From positions 1-39,162 of the forward strand of contig JALHMN010000023.1 in NCBI GenBank assembly GCA_022844005.1: a DNA stretch of 39,162 bases, given 5' to 3'. The translations under genes were made by a program, and so were the position numbers. Below, piece after piece: positions 6,960 to 13,872 of the stretch. Below the pieces are notes generated by a model, which was given only the letters and a program-made list of their open reading frames with translations, was not told where the DNA came from and did no database searches. The DNA is from a bacterium. Lineage in GTDB: Bacteria; Pseudomonadota; Alphaproteobacteria; Ferrovibrionales; Ferrovibrionaceae. Each line of letters starts with the position of its first letter. The first letter of the stretch is position 1.

Positions 6960-7541
6960 ATGATGAAGATGGAGCAGGTGCGGCTCGAAGGGCGCTTCGT
7001 GGCGTTGGAACCGCTGGCGGAGGGCCACCGCGAGGCGCTGCGCGCCGCGGCCGGCGACGGGTCGACCTATTGGCCCTATATCCCGATCAAGGACCGCTAT
7101 GACGCCTGGCTGGACGACAGCCTGGCGGCACAGGCGAAGGGCGAGGTGCTGGTCTATGCCGTGCGCCGGCTGGAGGACGGCAAGCTGGTCGGTTCGACCC
7201 GCTATCTGAACCTCAGCCCGCGCGACCGCCGGCTCGAGATCGGCAGCACCTGGTACGACCGCTCGGTCTGGGCCGGGACGGTCAATCCGGAATGCAAGTT
7301 GCTCTTGATCGGGCAGGCCTTCGACCACTGGGGCGCCAATCGGGTGGAACTGCGCTGCGACGGCCGCAACGCCCGCTCGCGCGCCGCCATCGCCCGGCTG
7401 GGGGCGACCGAGGAAGCGGTGCTGCGCCGGCACATGTATGCGCCTGACGGGCATCTGCGCGACACGGTGGTCTTCGCGATCATGCCTGAGGACTGGACGG
7501 CGGTGCGGGCAGGGCTGGAGGCGCGGCTGCGGCAGAGCTGA
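6960..7541 (+). CDS. GNAT-family N-acetyltransferase (RimJ/RimL-like)
   Basis: The family is seen in VRLEGRFVALEPLAEGHREAL at the start, GKLVGSTRYLNLSPRDRRLEIGSTW (strands 4-5 of the fold), and ANRVELRCDGRNARSRAAIARLGA, the acetyl-CoA-binding and C-terminal segment of RimJ/RimL-type enzymes. About 193 residues. I start at 6960 because GGAG lies six bases before it. An in-frame ATG at 6948 overlaps the stop of the preceding gene (TGATG) and would add four residues. The substrate is unknown; a polyamine or small amine is possible by analogy with PaiA. It is the second gene of the operon. Confidence 0.88.
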   Translation: MMKMEQVRLEGRFVALEPLAEGHREALRAAAGDGSTYWPYIPIKDRYDAWLDDSLAAQAKGEVLVYAVRRLEDGKLVGSTRYLNLSPRDRRLEIGSTWYDRSVWAGTVNPECKLLLIGQAFDHWGANRVELRCDGRNARSRAAIARLGATEEAVLRRHMYAPDGHLRDTVVFAIMPEDWTAVRAGLEARLRQS

Positions 7542-7566
7542 AGATTTCAAGCGGGGGTCGAAGACG

Positions 7567-8238
7567 ATGGGTGCGGACTTCAAGCCGACGGTGAAGACGC
7601 GCGTGAAGCGCCTCAACAAGCGGGCGCATTACGACCGCGACACGCTCTATGCCATCATCGACGCGGCGCTGGTGGGCCACGTGGGCTATGTGATCGACGG
7701 GCAGCCCTATGTGACGGCGACCAATATCTGGCGGGAGGGCGATCACCTTCTCTGGCACGGCTCCTCGGCCAGCCGGATGCTGAAGACCGTGCGCGAGGCC
7801 ATTCCCGTCTGCGTCACCGTCACCCATATCGACGGGTTGGTCATGGCGCGCTCGGCCTTCCACCACTCGGTCAACTACCGTTCGGCGATGATCTTCGGCA
7901 AGGCCTCGATGGTGGAGAATCCGGCCGAGAAGATGAAGGCGCTGGAAGCCTTCACCGAGCGCGTCGCGCCGGGGCGCTGGGCGACGCTGCGCCCGGTCAC
8001 GCCGCAGGAGCTGAAGGCGACCATGGTGGTCGGCATGCCGATCGCGGAAGCGGTGGCGAAGGTGCGCACCGGCCCGCCGGTGGACGACGAGCCGGATTAC
8101 GCCATGGACATCTGGGCCGGTGTGATTCCGCTGAAACTCACCGCCGGCACGCCGATTCCCGATCCCCGCCTGAAGCCGCGGACGCGGCTGCCCAAGGGCT
8201 TCCGCGACTACGACATCGAGGCCTACGCCCGGCGCTGA
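7567..8238 (+). CDS. Pyridoxamine 5'-phosphate oxidase-like flavin-nucleotide-binding protein
   Basis: A 223-residue split-barrel protein of the Pyridox_ox_2 type. RVKRLNKRAHYDRDTLYAIIDAALVGHVGYVIDGQPYVTATNIWREGDHLLWHGSSASRML contains the flavin-phosphate-binding pattern of the family (G-Q-P-Y-V near the start, H-G-S-x-x-S-R-M later). Other marks are VTHIDGLVMARSAFHHSVNYRSAMIFG and the C-terminal VIPL. The ATG at 7567 has a GGGGG-type ribosome site. Third gene after the PaiB and GNAT genes, 25 bp from the latter, probably in the same transcript. The actual substrate of these oxidoreductase-like proteins is usually not known. Confidence 0.88.
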   Translation: MGADFKPTVKTRVKRLNKRAHYDRDTLYAIIDAALVGHVGYVIDGQPYVTATNIWREGDHLLWHGSSASRMLKTVREAIPVCVTVTHIDGLVMARSAFHHSVNYRSAMIFGKASMVENPAEKMKALEAFTERVAPGRWATLRPVTPQELKATMVVGMPIAEAVAKVRTGPPVDDEPDYAMDIWAGVIPLKLTAGTPIPDPRLKPRTRLPKGFRDYDIEAYARR

Positions 8239-8241
8239 ACC

Positions 8242-9162
8242 TCACGCCGCCTGCGCGGCGGCGGCGAGGCTGCGCCGGGCGATCTCGGCATCGATGCGCT
8301 GGGCCAGCGCCTCGCTCACCTCGGTCATCGGCAGTCTCACCTCGGGACTGTCGATCAGCCCCGTCCGCCACAGCCAATGCTTGATCGGCGCGGGGGAAGG
8401 CTCGGCGAAGAGGAGGCGCGTGAGGTCGGCGAGGCCGCGCCATTCGGCGAGCGCCGCCGGCTGGTCGCCGTCGAGCGCCGCGGCGCAGACACGGGCGAAG
8501 CCCTGCGTCTCCACATGGGCCGAGGCCATGATGCCGCCATCGGCGCCCTGGGCGAGGGCCGAATAGAACTGCGTATCCTCCCCGGTCAGGACGGCGAAGC
8601 CCGGGGGCCGGGCGCGGATCAGGTCGAAGCTCTGCTGGGGATCGGCGCAGCAGTCCTTCACGCCGGCGATGGCGGGGAGGGCGGCGAGGCGCAGCATGGT
8701 CTCGTTCGTCATGTTGACGCCGGTGCGGTAGGGGATGTTGTAGATCAGGAGCGGCTTCACGCTATGCGCGGCGAGGGCCGCGAAATGCCGCTCGAGCCCG
8801 GCCTGCGAGGGGCGCGTGTAGTAGGGGCAGGCGACCAGATAGCCCGCGACCGGCAAATGCGCCGTGCGCTCCAGCTGCTTCACCAGCTTGGCCGTGTCGC
8901 TGCCGGAAAGGCCGAGATAGACCGGCAGGCCGCCCTCGAGCTCGGCCGCGGCGATCGCGACCAGCCGCTCGGTCTCGGCCTCGTCGAGGGTCAGGCCTTC
9001 GCCGGTGGTGGCGGCCAGGATCAGCCCGTCGATCGGCTGGATCGCGTAGTGCCGGCACAGGCGGCGAAGCGATGTCTCGTCGAGGGCGCCGTCCCGGAAC
9101 GGCGTCACCAGCGGCAGCCACAGGCCCTGCAGCGGCGTTCTCTCTGTCGGTGGGGTCGTCAT
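8242..9162 (-). CDS. Dihydrodipicolinate synthase family aldolase/lyase
   Basis: A 306-residue class I aldolase of the DapA/NAL superfamily. ATTGEG (51-56) binds the pyruvyl carboxylate, YNIPYRTG carries the catalytic Tyr (Y141), and AGVKD holds the Schiff-base Lys (K169). The protein condenses or cleaves pyruvate-containing compounds. Whether it is the lysine-biosynthetic DapA or one of the many catabolic relatives cannot be decided; the YNIPYRTG motif is close to that of true DapA. The ATG at 9162 is preceded by AAGGAG. Upstream lies a leader with a small frame and an intrinsic terminator that may attenuate expression. Confidence 0.9.
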   Translation of the reverse strand: MTTPPTERTPLQGLWLPLVTPFRDGALDETSLRRLCRHYAIQPIDGLILAATTGEGLTLDEAETERLVAIAAAELEGGLPVYLGLSGSDTAKLVKQLERTAHLPVAGYLVACPYYTRPSQAGLERHFAALAAHSVKPLLIYNIPYRTGVNMTNETMLRLAALPAIAGVKDCCADPQQSFDLIRARPPGFAVLTGEDTQFYSALAQGADGGIMASAHVETQGFARVCAAALDGDQPAALAEWRGLADLTRLLFAEPSPAPIKHWLWRTGLIDSPEVRLPMTEVSEALAQRIDAEIARRSLAAAAQAA

Positions 9163-9223
9163 GATGCTCGTCTCCTTCGGTCTGGCTGGGAGCCGGAGGG
9201 AGACGGGGGGCACCGCGCCCAAG

Positions 9224-9251
9224 AAAAAACCCCGTCCGTTTCCGGCGGGGT
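9224..9251 (-). terminator. Intrinsic terminator, candidate attenuator of the DapA-family gene
   Basis: On the minus strand CCCCGCCG-GAAA-CGG-A-CGGGG forms an 8-bp stem with one bulged A and a GAAA tetraloop, followed by six T. It sits 62 bp upstream of the DapA-family ATG and about 135 bp after the MOSC gene stop. It either ends the MOSC transcript or works as an attenuator. The segment GGTGGGG (9304-9310, minus strand) can pair with its 5' arm CCCCGCC, which would form an antiterminator. Confidence 0.8.
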
Positions 9252-9278
9252 CCTTGGATCGCTCTATGCGTCAGCCGT

Positions 9279-9353
9279 TCAGCGCGCGCGCAAATCCTCG
9301 GTCCCCCACCCGGTGGACTTTCGATTTTGCATGGCGGCTACGTGCTTGCGCAT
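9279..9353 (-). CDS. Possible leader peptide before the DapA-family gene
   Basis: A 24-codon frame starts MRKHVAAMQNRK and ends GWGTEDLRAR. An alternative ATG at 9332 would give 17 residues. It lies between a TTGACA element at 9384-9389 and the terminator at 9224-9251. The antiterminator segment GGTGGGG lies inside the frame over the Gly-Trp-Gly codons, so ribosome position could decide which hairpin forms. No Shine-Dalgarno sequence is visible. It is too short to prove by coding statistics. Confidence 0.35.
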   Translation of the reverse strand: MRKHVAAMQNRKSTGWGTEDLRAR

Positions 9354-9383
9354 GGGCGCGACTTTCGGTGAGGCGGGGGTCGC

Positions 9384-9389
9384 TGTCAA
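9384..9389 (-). promoter_or_regulatory. TTGACA -35-like element before the leader
   Basis: A consensus -35 hexamer (TTGACA, minus strand) overlaps the stop codon of the MOSC gene. Seventeen bases downstream is GAAAGT, a poor -10. If used, transcription would begin near 9354, right at the leader-frame ATG. Confidence 0.3.
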
Positions 9390-10078
9390 CCCGCGCTGGC
9401 GGCGTCGCCGATCGAAACGCGGCCGGCTGTGACAATCCGGGCATAGACGCCGAGGCAGGCCTCGTTGTCCGCCGCCAGCGCGCGGAGCACGCCGGTATCG
9501 GTGCCGAGGCCGGCCTGGGGCATCGTCGTCACGACGCAGCGTTCGGTGGCTTCGGTGACGGCGAGGCGGAGGCTGCCGATGGCGATCTCGCGGCCGATCC
9601 AGGCCTGTTCGGTGCGTTCGGCGCCGGGCATCGACAGCAGGATGTTGGGGCGGAAGCGGCGGGGATCGATGGCGCTGGCGGGAAGCCGCGCCTGCAGCCA
9701 GTCGAGCGAGGCGGTGGTGAGGATATGGATCGGCGCGGCGTCGAAATGCGACACCTCGCCCTCGCGGCCCAAGGTCACCGGCTGGCCCAGCGTTTCGCTG
9801 AGCGCAGCATGGATGGCGGGATCGTCGCCGCGGCGCCTCTGCCCGTCCGGAAAGGTGACCACCGGCGTGTCGCCGTCGAGGGCAGCGGCGAAGCCGAGCA
9901 GCCCGTCGATGCGGCGGAAGCGCCGGGTGTTCTTGCCGCTGCCGAACTTGCCCTCGGCGGTGTGTACGGCAAAGAGCCGGTCGCCGGTGAGTCCGCGCAG
10001 ATCGGCGGCGAGGCTCTCGGCCGCCTCGCCCTGCATCGACTTCACCGGATAGCGCCAGAGACCGGCAACGACGGCCAT
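9386..10078 (-). CDS. MOSC domain-containing protein
   Basis: A 230-residue protein made of the MOSC N-terminal beta-barrel (LWRYPVKSMQGEAAESLAADLRGLTGDRLFAV) and the MOSC domain. The domain has DPRRFRPNILLSM, the conserved Cys in TEATERCVVTTMPQ, and GTDTGVLRALA. The family uses a sulfur-carrying Cys near molybdenum cofactor (YiiM/YcbX/mARC relatives), often in reduction of N-hydroxylated compounds. A GTG at 10081 directly precedes the ATG and has slightly better spacing to GAAGG. It follows the GST gene by a few bases, in the operon glyoxalase-like - GST - MOSC. Confidence 0.9.
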   Translation of the reverse strand: MAVVAGLWRYPVKSMQGEAAESLAADLRGLTGDRLFAVHTAEGKFGSGKNTRRFRRIDGLLGFAAALDGDTPVVTFPDGQRRRGDDPAIHAALSETLGQPVTLGREGEVSHFDAAPIHILTTASLDWLQARLPASAIDPRRFRPNILLSMPGAERTEQAWIGREIAIGSLRLAVTEATERCVVTTMPQAGLGTDTGVLRALAADNEACLGVYARIVTAGRVSIGDAASAG

Positions 10079-10084
10079 CACGAG

Positions 10085-10708
10085 TTAACCTTCGACTGGG
10101 GAGCGGGTGGCCTTCGCCGAGGGGCGGGCCTGGAAAGCGTCGAACCAGGCGGCGAGGCGGGGGAAGTGGCCCAAGGCATCGGCGCCTTCGGGAGCGAGGC
10201 GGAACAGCGCCAGCATCGGCGCCATCCATAGATCGGCGAGGGTGAGGGAGCCGGATTCGTGCAGCCGGTCGATCTCGCGCAGGATGCGGTCTGCCTGCGG
10301 GAGTGCCGAGGCGATCTTCGCTTCATCCGGCGCGCGGCCCTGGCGCGGGCCGCTGACCCGTTCGACGAAGACGTCCCAGACGAGGATGCGGAAACCGTAG
10401 GCATCCATGATCGAGACGATCTGATTCATGCGGGCCCGGGCTTTCGGATCCTGCGGCTGCAGTCCCGGCCCGGGAAAGCCTTCGTCGATATAGCGGGCGA
10501 TGGCGCCGGTCTCGTAGAGCCGGAAGCCATCATGATCCAATACGGGAATACGGCCGAAGGGATGGCGGAGCACGTGCTCGGGCGGCGGGCCGCCGGGGCG
10601 AAAGACATCGACCTCATGAAGATCGAAGGCGACGCCCTTCTCGATCAGGGCGAGGCGCGCGATCCGGGTATAGACGCTGTAGGTCGCACCGTAGAGAGCG
10701 AGGCTCAT
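10085..10708 (-). CDS. Glutathione S-transferase family protein
   Basis: A 207-residue protein with the thioredoxin-like N-terminal domain (LALYGATYSVYTRIARLALIEKGVAFDLHEVDVF, then HPFGRIPVLDHDGFRLYETGAIARYIDEGF) and an all-helical C-terminal domain ending ALGHFPRLAAWFDAFQARPSA. The cis-Pro (IPVLDHDG) and the E-T-G-A-I motif that grip the glutathione gamma-glutamyl group are present. Its ATG overlaps the stop of the glyoxalase-like gene (ATGA). Cytosolic detoxification or isomerisation is expected; the substrate is unknown. Confidence 0.93.
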   Translation of the reverse strand: MSLALYGATYSVYTRIARLALIEKGVAFDLHEVDVFRPGGPPPEHVLRHPFGRIPVLDHDGFRLYETGAIARYIDEGFPGPGLQPQDPKARARMNQIVSIMDAYGFRILVWDVFVERVSGPRQGRAPDEAKIASALPQADRILREIDRLHESGSLTLADLWMAPMLALFRLAPEGADALGHFPRLAAWFDAFQARPSAKATRSPVEG

Positions 10709-11067
10709 CGCGGCTGCATCAATTTGATGGGGCTATCCGCGGGGTCGCCGGTGAAGAGGCGGCGACAGCCTTCGAGCGGCTCGGCCTCGACGATGCGGCA
10801 GCCGGCGGCGGCGAGTTTCGCGCGCAGCGTGGCGAGATCGTCGACCAGCAGCGCCGGATGCGCCTTGCGCGCCGGGCGGAAGTCGGCCTCGACGCCGAGA
10901 TGCAGCTTCAGCGGCCCGTCCTCGAACCAGCAGCCGCCGCGTTTCGCCAGATGCGGCGGCTTCGGCGTTTCCGGAATGCCGAGGAGGACGGTGTAGAAGG
11001 CCCGCGCCTCGGCCTCGCGGCCGGCCGGCATGGCAAGCTGAAGGTGTTCGATCGCCCGGATGGTCAT
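10705..11067 (-). CDS. Glyoxalase/bleomycin-resistance/dioxygenase (VOC) family protein
   Basis: A 120-residue single-domain VOC protein: MTIRAIEHLQLAMPAGREAEARAFYTVLLGIPE at the start, then LHLGVEADFRPARKAHPALLVDDLATL, and RRLFTGDPADSPIKLMQ near the end. The candidate metal ligands are H8 (EHLQL) and the His of HLGV; the usual final Glu (x-x-E-F/L) is replaced in IKLMQ, so metal-dependent catalysis is uncertain. It is the first gene of the operon with the GST and MOSC genes, and a small lipoprotein gene lies upstream on the same strand. Confidence 0.88.
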   Translation of the reverse strand: MTIRAIEHLQLAMPAGREAEARAFYTVLLGIPETPKPPHLAKRGGCWFEDGPLKLHLGVEADFRPARKAHPALLVDDLATLRAKLAAAGCRIVEAEPLEGCRRLFTGDPADSPIKLMQPR

Positions 11068-11122
11068 GACCGTTCCCCCTGGACCGGAGGAACGGTCTAA
11101 CCCTCCGCCGGGCCTGCGGCAA

Positions 11123-11365
11123 CTAGCGCCGGCCGCGGCGATCGTCCCAGCGGTCGTGGTCGCGGTGATGGTGGTTATGGTGCTTCGGCGGCGCGCTGTA
11201 GTAGTAGCCCGGCGCGTAGTAGGTCGGCCTGCGGTCGTGGTGATCGACACAGGCGCCGAGCAGCAGCGCCGCGCCCAAGGTGGCGAAAGCCGCGAGGCGC
11301 AGGCGGCCCTGACCGGCGATCGCCGTTTCCAGTTTCCCAAACCCAAGCTTCCGACCGGTGGTCAT
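11123..11365 (-). CDS. Small His/Tyr-rich lipoprotein
   Basis: An 80-residue protein. A GAAGGA ribosome site precedes the ATG. Residues about 21-39 form a lipoprotein signal, LAAFATLGAALLLGAC, with the lipobox Cys at 39, so the mature part is only about 41 residues. That part is extreme in composition: Tyr-rich (PTYYAPGYYYSAPP), then His/Asp/Arg-rich (HHNHHHRDHDRWDDRRGRR). Such tails may bind metal or the cell wall. The function is unknown. The n-region of about 20 residues is long, and no shorter start is available. Confidence 0.75.
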   Translation of the reverse strand: MTTGRKLGFGKLETAIAGQGRLRLAAFATLGAALLLGACVDHHDRRPTYYAPGYYYSAPPKHHNHHHRDHDRWDDRRGRR

Positions 11366-11527
11366 TGTCCTTCTCCTGGGCGGCCGTGGCGGGGATCCGC
11401 CTATCGTCGCCGGGATGGACTGTCAGGGCCGCTCGCGTCCGAAACATGGCGAAACAAAGCGCGAGCCGTGGCCGTGGATCACTCTATTTCGTCACCGGCG
11501 GCGCGCAGGATTCCGGCGGCTCGTCCG

Positions 11528-12082
11528 TTACGCTTGGCCCAGTCTGGTTTCGAGATAGGCGGCTTCCCTTTTTCGGCGCGTCGGATAGCTGTCGCCGAAG
11601 TCGCGCAGTTCGGCGATGACGCCCGGCCAGTCCTGACCGCAGGCGGCGGTCCAGAAATTCGGCGTCCGCTTCCTGAGGTTGGTGCCGTACTGGAAGGCGA
11701 CGGAGGCGATCACTGTCTGCGCCGCTCCGGGCAGATCGTCGAAGGGGACGACGCCGTCCGCGTCGTAGCTCTGCCGGAGCGCCTCGACGGTGCGCGTGTG
11801 AACCGCCTTGTCGAGCAGCCCCGCTTCGGCGGCCGTGATCGAAAGCGGTGCCGCGGCGAGAGCTGCGACGGCCTCCGCCTTGCGCTTGCCGAGATAGGGA
11901 CCCAGGCGATTGGCGAGCGATGCAGGCAGGCCGAGGGCTGCGATGTCGGCGGCTTTCCGCTGCCCGAGGTCCACGCCGCTGGCGATGGTGACGCCACTAT
12001 CGCTGCCGGTGGGATTGGGGACATAGCCCTTCAGAACCCGCGCTCCTTCCAGGCCTTCGATGAACTGCCAGTCGATCGCCAT
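11528..12082 (-). CDS. Pesticin-type lysozyme (T4-lysozyme-like muramidase)
   Basis: A 184-residue protein that begins MAIDWQFIEGLEG and matches the pesticin/phage-lysozyme-like family. Pesticin uses Glu178, Thr201 and Asp207. Here Glu9, Thr32 and Asp38 have exactly the same spacing (23 and 29), in FIEGLEG and SGVTIASGVDLG. The C-terminal half carries QTVIASVAFQYG, RTPNFW and YPTRRKREAAYL, also typical of the family. It probably hydrolyses the glycan strand of peptidoglycan. No signal peptide is present, so export would need another route. GAGGG lies 8 nt before the ATG. The gene is divergent from a lipoprotein gene in an AT-rich intergenic region, suggesting a shared, probably acquired cassette. 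Confidence 0.85.
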   Translation of the reverse strand: MAIDWQFIEGLEGARVLKGYVPNPTGSDSGVTIASGVDLGQRKAADIAALGLPASLANRLGPYLGKRKAEAVAALAAAPLSITAAEAGLLDKAVHTRTVEALRQSYDADGVVPFDDLPGAAQTVIASVAFQYGTNLRKRTPNFWTAACGQDWPGVIAELRDFGDSYPTRRKREAAYLETRLGQA

Positions 12083-12113
12083 GACGATATCCCTCAAAAG
12101 ATGTATTGAAATA

Positions 12114-12142
12114 ATTATACTTCCATAGATAACTATCTTGAA
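12114..12142 (-). promoter_or_regulatory. Promoter of the lysozyme gene
   Basis: A consensus -10 TATAAT (12114-12119, minus strand) lies 17 bp from a weak -35, TTCAAG (12137-12142). The spacer contains the palindrome AGATA-AC-TATCT (12127-12138), a possible operator shared with the divergent lipoprotein gene. Confidence 0.5.
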
Positions 12143-12192
12143 GGGATTGATTGCATAGCGGCTGCATCTGCGTGAGAATCTTGGGGGAGAAC

Positions 12193-13068
12193 ATGCGGCG
12201 GGGCTGGATAATCGCGCTTCTTGCACTGAGCGGTTGCACCTCGGTCAAGGGATTTCCGGAGCCTTACGTGGATCCGGAGGCCGAGCTGAAAGCTCTCGCC
12301 ACTTACCTCGACCCGAAGGTGATCACGCAGATCAAGGAGAAGCGCGACGGAGAGAAGGAGGCATGGCGGAACGAGGTGATCGAAGGCCGCATCATGGCCG
12401 ACGATATCCGCTATCGGCAGTTCCAGCAGGTTCTCTACCTGGAGGCGACCGGGACACATATCGGAACCGACTGGGTCGTTCTGGGTCTCACCGGTGCCGG
12501 CGCCCTGGCCGGAAAAGGCGCCAACGTGCTTTCAGCCATCGCCGCGGGCGTGACCGGCGGGCGCGCCTCCTTCGACAAGAACGCCTTTTACGACAAGACC
12601 ATGCCGGCGCTGTTGGCGGCGATGGACGCCAAGCGGGCCCAAATCCTTCTCCGCATCCGGCAGGGCGAGGGGCGGAGCATTGCGGAGTACCCGCTTACGG
12701 CGGCGCTGAACGACGTCGCCGCCTACCGGATGGCCGGAACAATTCCCGGTGCGCTGACCGATCTGACAGCGGCTGCGGGGGCCGCGTCCCAGGATGCGCA
12801 GGAAAAGCTCAATGCTTTGCGTTTTGACGCAGTACTTACTGATTCAGTTGCAGACGAAATGGTTAAAATATCAAACTATGTAGCTAGTATAAAAAATAAT
12901 GAAGAAGACTTGAAAAAAGTCAGCGCGGCGCTTGGTGTTGATATAAAAGCCAGTAAGAATTTATTTGCAGATACAATAAAGAAAGTAAATGAAATTAAAA
13001 ATGTAAAAGAAATAGAAGATGCAAAAAAATACATCAATAAAACAATGAGAAAGGATGTAATAAAATGA
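12193..13068 (+). CDS. Unknown lipoprotein with AT-rich, Lys-rich C-terminal tail
   Basis: A 291-residue protein. A GGGGGAGA ribosome site precedes the ATG at 12193. The signal MRRGWIIALLALSGC has its lipobox Cys at 15. The core (about 20-215) looks like a recurring family of unknown lipoproteins: DPEAELKALATYLDP, MADDIRYRQFQQVLYLEATG, a glycine-rich GLTGAGALAGKGANVLSAIAAGVTGGR stretch, and RILLRIRQGEG-like LLRIRQGEGRSIAEYPL. From about codon 213 the DNA switches abruptly to AT-rich and the protein becomes a Lys/Asn/Glu-rich helical, coiled-coil-like tail. The stop overlaps the next start (ATGA). The gene is divergent from a lysozyme. The role is unknown; a partner or immunity protein of the lysozyme is only a guess. 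Confidence 0.8.
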   Translation: MRRGWIIALLALSGCTSVKGFPEPYVDPEAELKALATYLDPKVITQIKEKRDGEKEAWRNEVIEGRIMADDIRYRQFQQVLYLEATGTHIGTDWVVLGLTGAGALAGKGANVLSAIAAGVTGGRASFDKNAFYDKTMPALLAAMDAKRAQILLRIRQGEGRSIAEYPLTAALNDVAAYRMAGTIPGALTDLTAAAGAASQDAQEKLNALRFDAVLTDSVADEMVKISNYVASIKNNEEDLKKVSAALGVDIKASKNLFADTIKKVNEIKNVKEIEDAKKYINKTMRKDVIK

Positions 13069-13355
13069 TCGAGATGGAATTTAATGGAAATACCTCTCTC
13101 GCAGATCTGGAAATTTTTATGCGCCAGCGTGAACGGGCTGCGGGAACGATCATTTCATTCGGGATCAAAAGCGGTGGATACAATTATGTCCAGTTTGATG
13201 AGAATGGGCTGCCGATTGACCATCAAGCCCATCCGATCGAACTAAAGCCTACTGTGGGTGGAGCGCCGATAGCTCCGGCGGGCTTCAGCTTAGTCCACCA
13301 AGCTGACTGTCTGGTCCTGGGCGCGAAGCAGAACCTCGCGCTGTTCCGCAAGTAG
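13065..13355 (+). CDS. Unknown 96-residue protein coupled to the lipoprotein
   Basis: The ATG overlaps the stop of the lipoprotein gene (ATGA), a sign of translational coupling. The protein starts MIEMEFNGNTSLADLEIFMRQ and has a mixed alpha/beta composition with GGYNYVQFDENGLPIDHQAHPI in the middle. It has no signal peptide, no membrane segment and one Cys. I do not recognise the family. The first ~100 bases share the AT-rich composition of the preceding gene's tail; the rest returns to the host composition. Confidence 0.65.
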   Translation: MIEMEFNGNTSLADLEIFMRQRERAAGTIISFGIKSGGYNYVQFDENGLPIDHQAHPIELKPTVGGAPIAPAGFSLVHQADCLVLGAKQNLALFRK

Positions 13356-13386
13356 CGCCGGATCGGTTTACAGACGCGGGCTTCAG

Positions 13387-13872
13387 CTAGCCTTTGAGGC
13401 TGTCGCGGAGCAGAATCAGCGCCGCTTCGGCGAAGGCGATCATGTTGGCTTCGCGATCGGCGGAATCGGTGCGGACGGTCCTGGTTTTGGAGACGCGGCC
13501 GATGATGCCCACACAGGTATGACCGGCCGGATCGCCGTAGCGGTTGCCGGTCGGACCGGCGGCGCCGGCTTCGGCGAGGCCCCAGACCGCATTCACCCTG
13601 CCGCGCACCGTCTCCGCCATCATGGCGACATAGGGCTCGGTGGAACTGCGCATGCCTTCCGGCAGGCGTTCCAGGCCGAGGAAGCCGCGGCCGGCGGGTC
13701 GCGAATAGGTGACGCTGCCGCCGATGAAATAGGCGGAGGCGCCGCCGACCGAGAGGAGGGCGGCGGAGACGAGGCCGCCGGCCGAGGATTCGGAAACGGC
13801 GATGGTTTCCTTGCGGGCGAGCAGCTCCTTGGCGCATTCCTGCGCCAGCGCGGTGAGGTTGGCGGGAATCAT
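13387..13872 (-). CDS. CinA C-terminal domain / nicotinamide-nucleotide amidase family protein
   Basis: A 161-residue stand-alone CinA-C domain. TIAVSESSAGGLVSAALLSVGGASAYFIGGSVTYS is the signature region with the candidate nucleophilic Ser and the VTYS Tyr, and GAAGPTGNRYGDPAGHTCVGI is the conserved G-x-x-G-P-x-G loop. Enzymes of this family deamidate nicotinamide mononucleotide. Where many members have YSNEAK, this protein has YSRPAG, so the usual Lys seems absent and activity is uncertain. The ATG overlaps the HyuB stop (ATGA). It is the last gene of the long minus-strand array. Confidence 0.82.
   Translation of the reverse strand: MIPANLTALAQECAKELLARKETIAVSESSAGGLVSAALLSVGGASAYFIGGSVTYSRPAGRGFLGLERLPEGMRSSTEPYVAMMAETVRGRVNAVWGLAEAGAAGPTGNRYGDPAGHTCVGIIGRVSKTRTVRTDSADREANMIAFAEAALILLRDSLKG

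Noticed and set aside
11358..11619. Plus-strand frames of 66 and 84 codons in the gap between the small lipoprotein and the lysozyme
   Set aside because: No ribosome site or motif, and they run antisense into the lysozyme gene. I see nothing certain in the gap 11366-11527.
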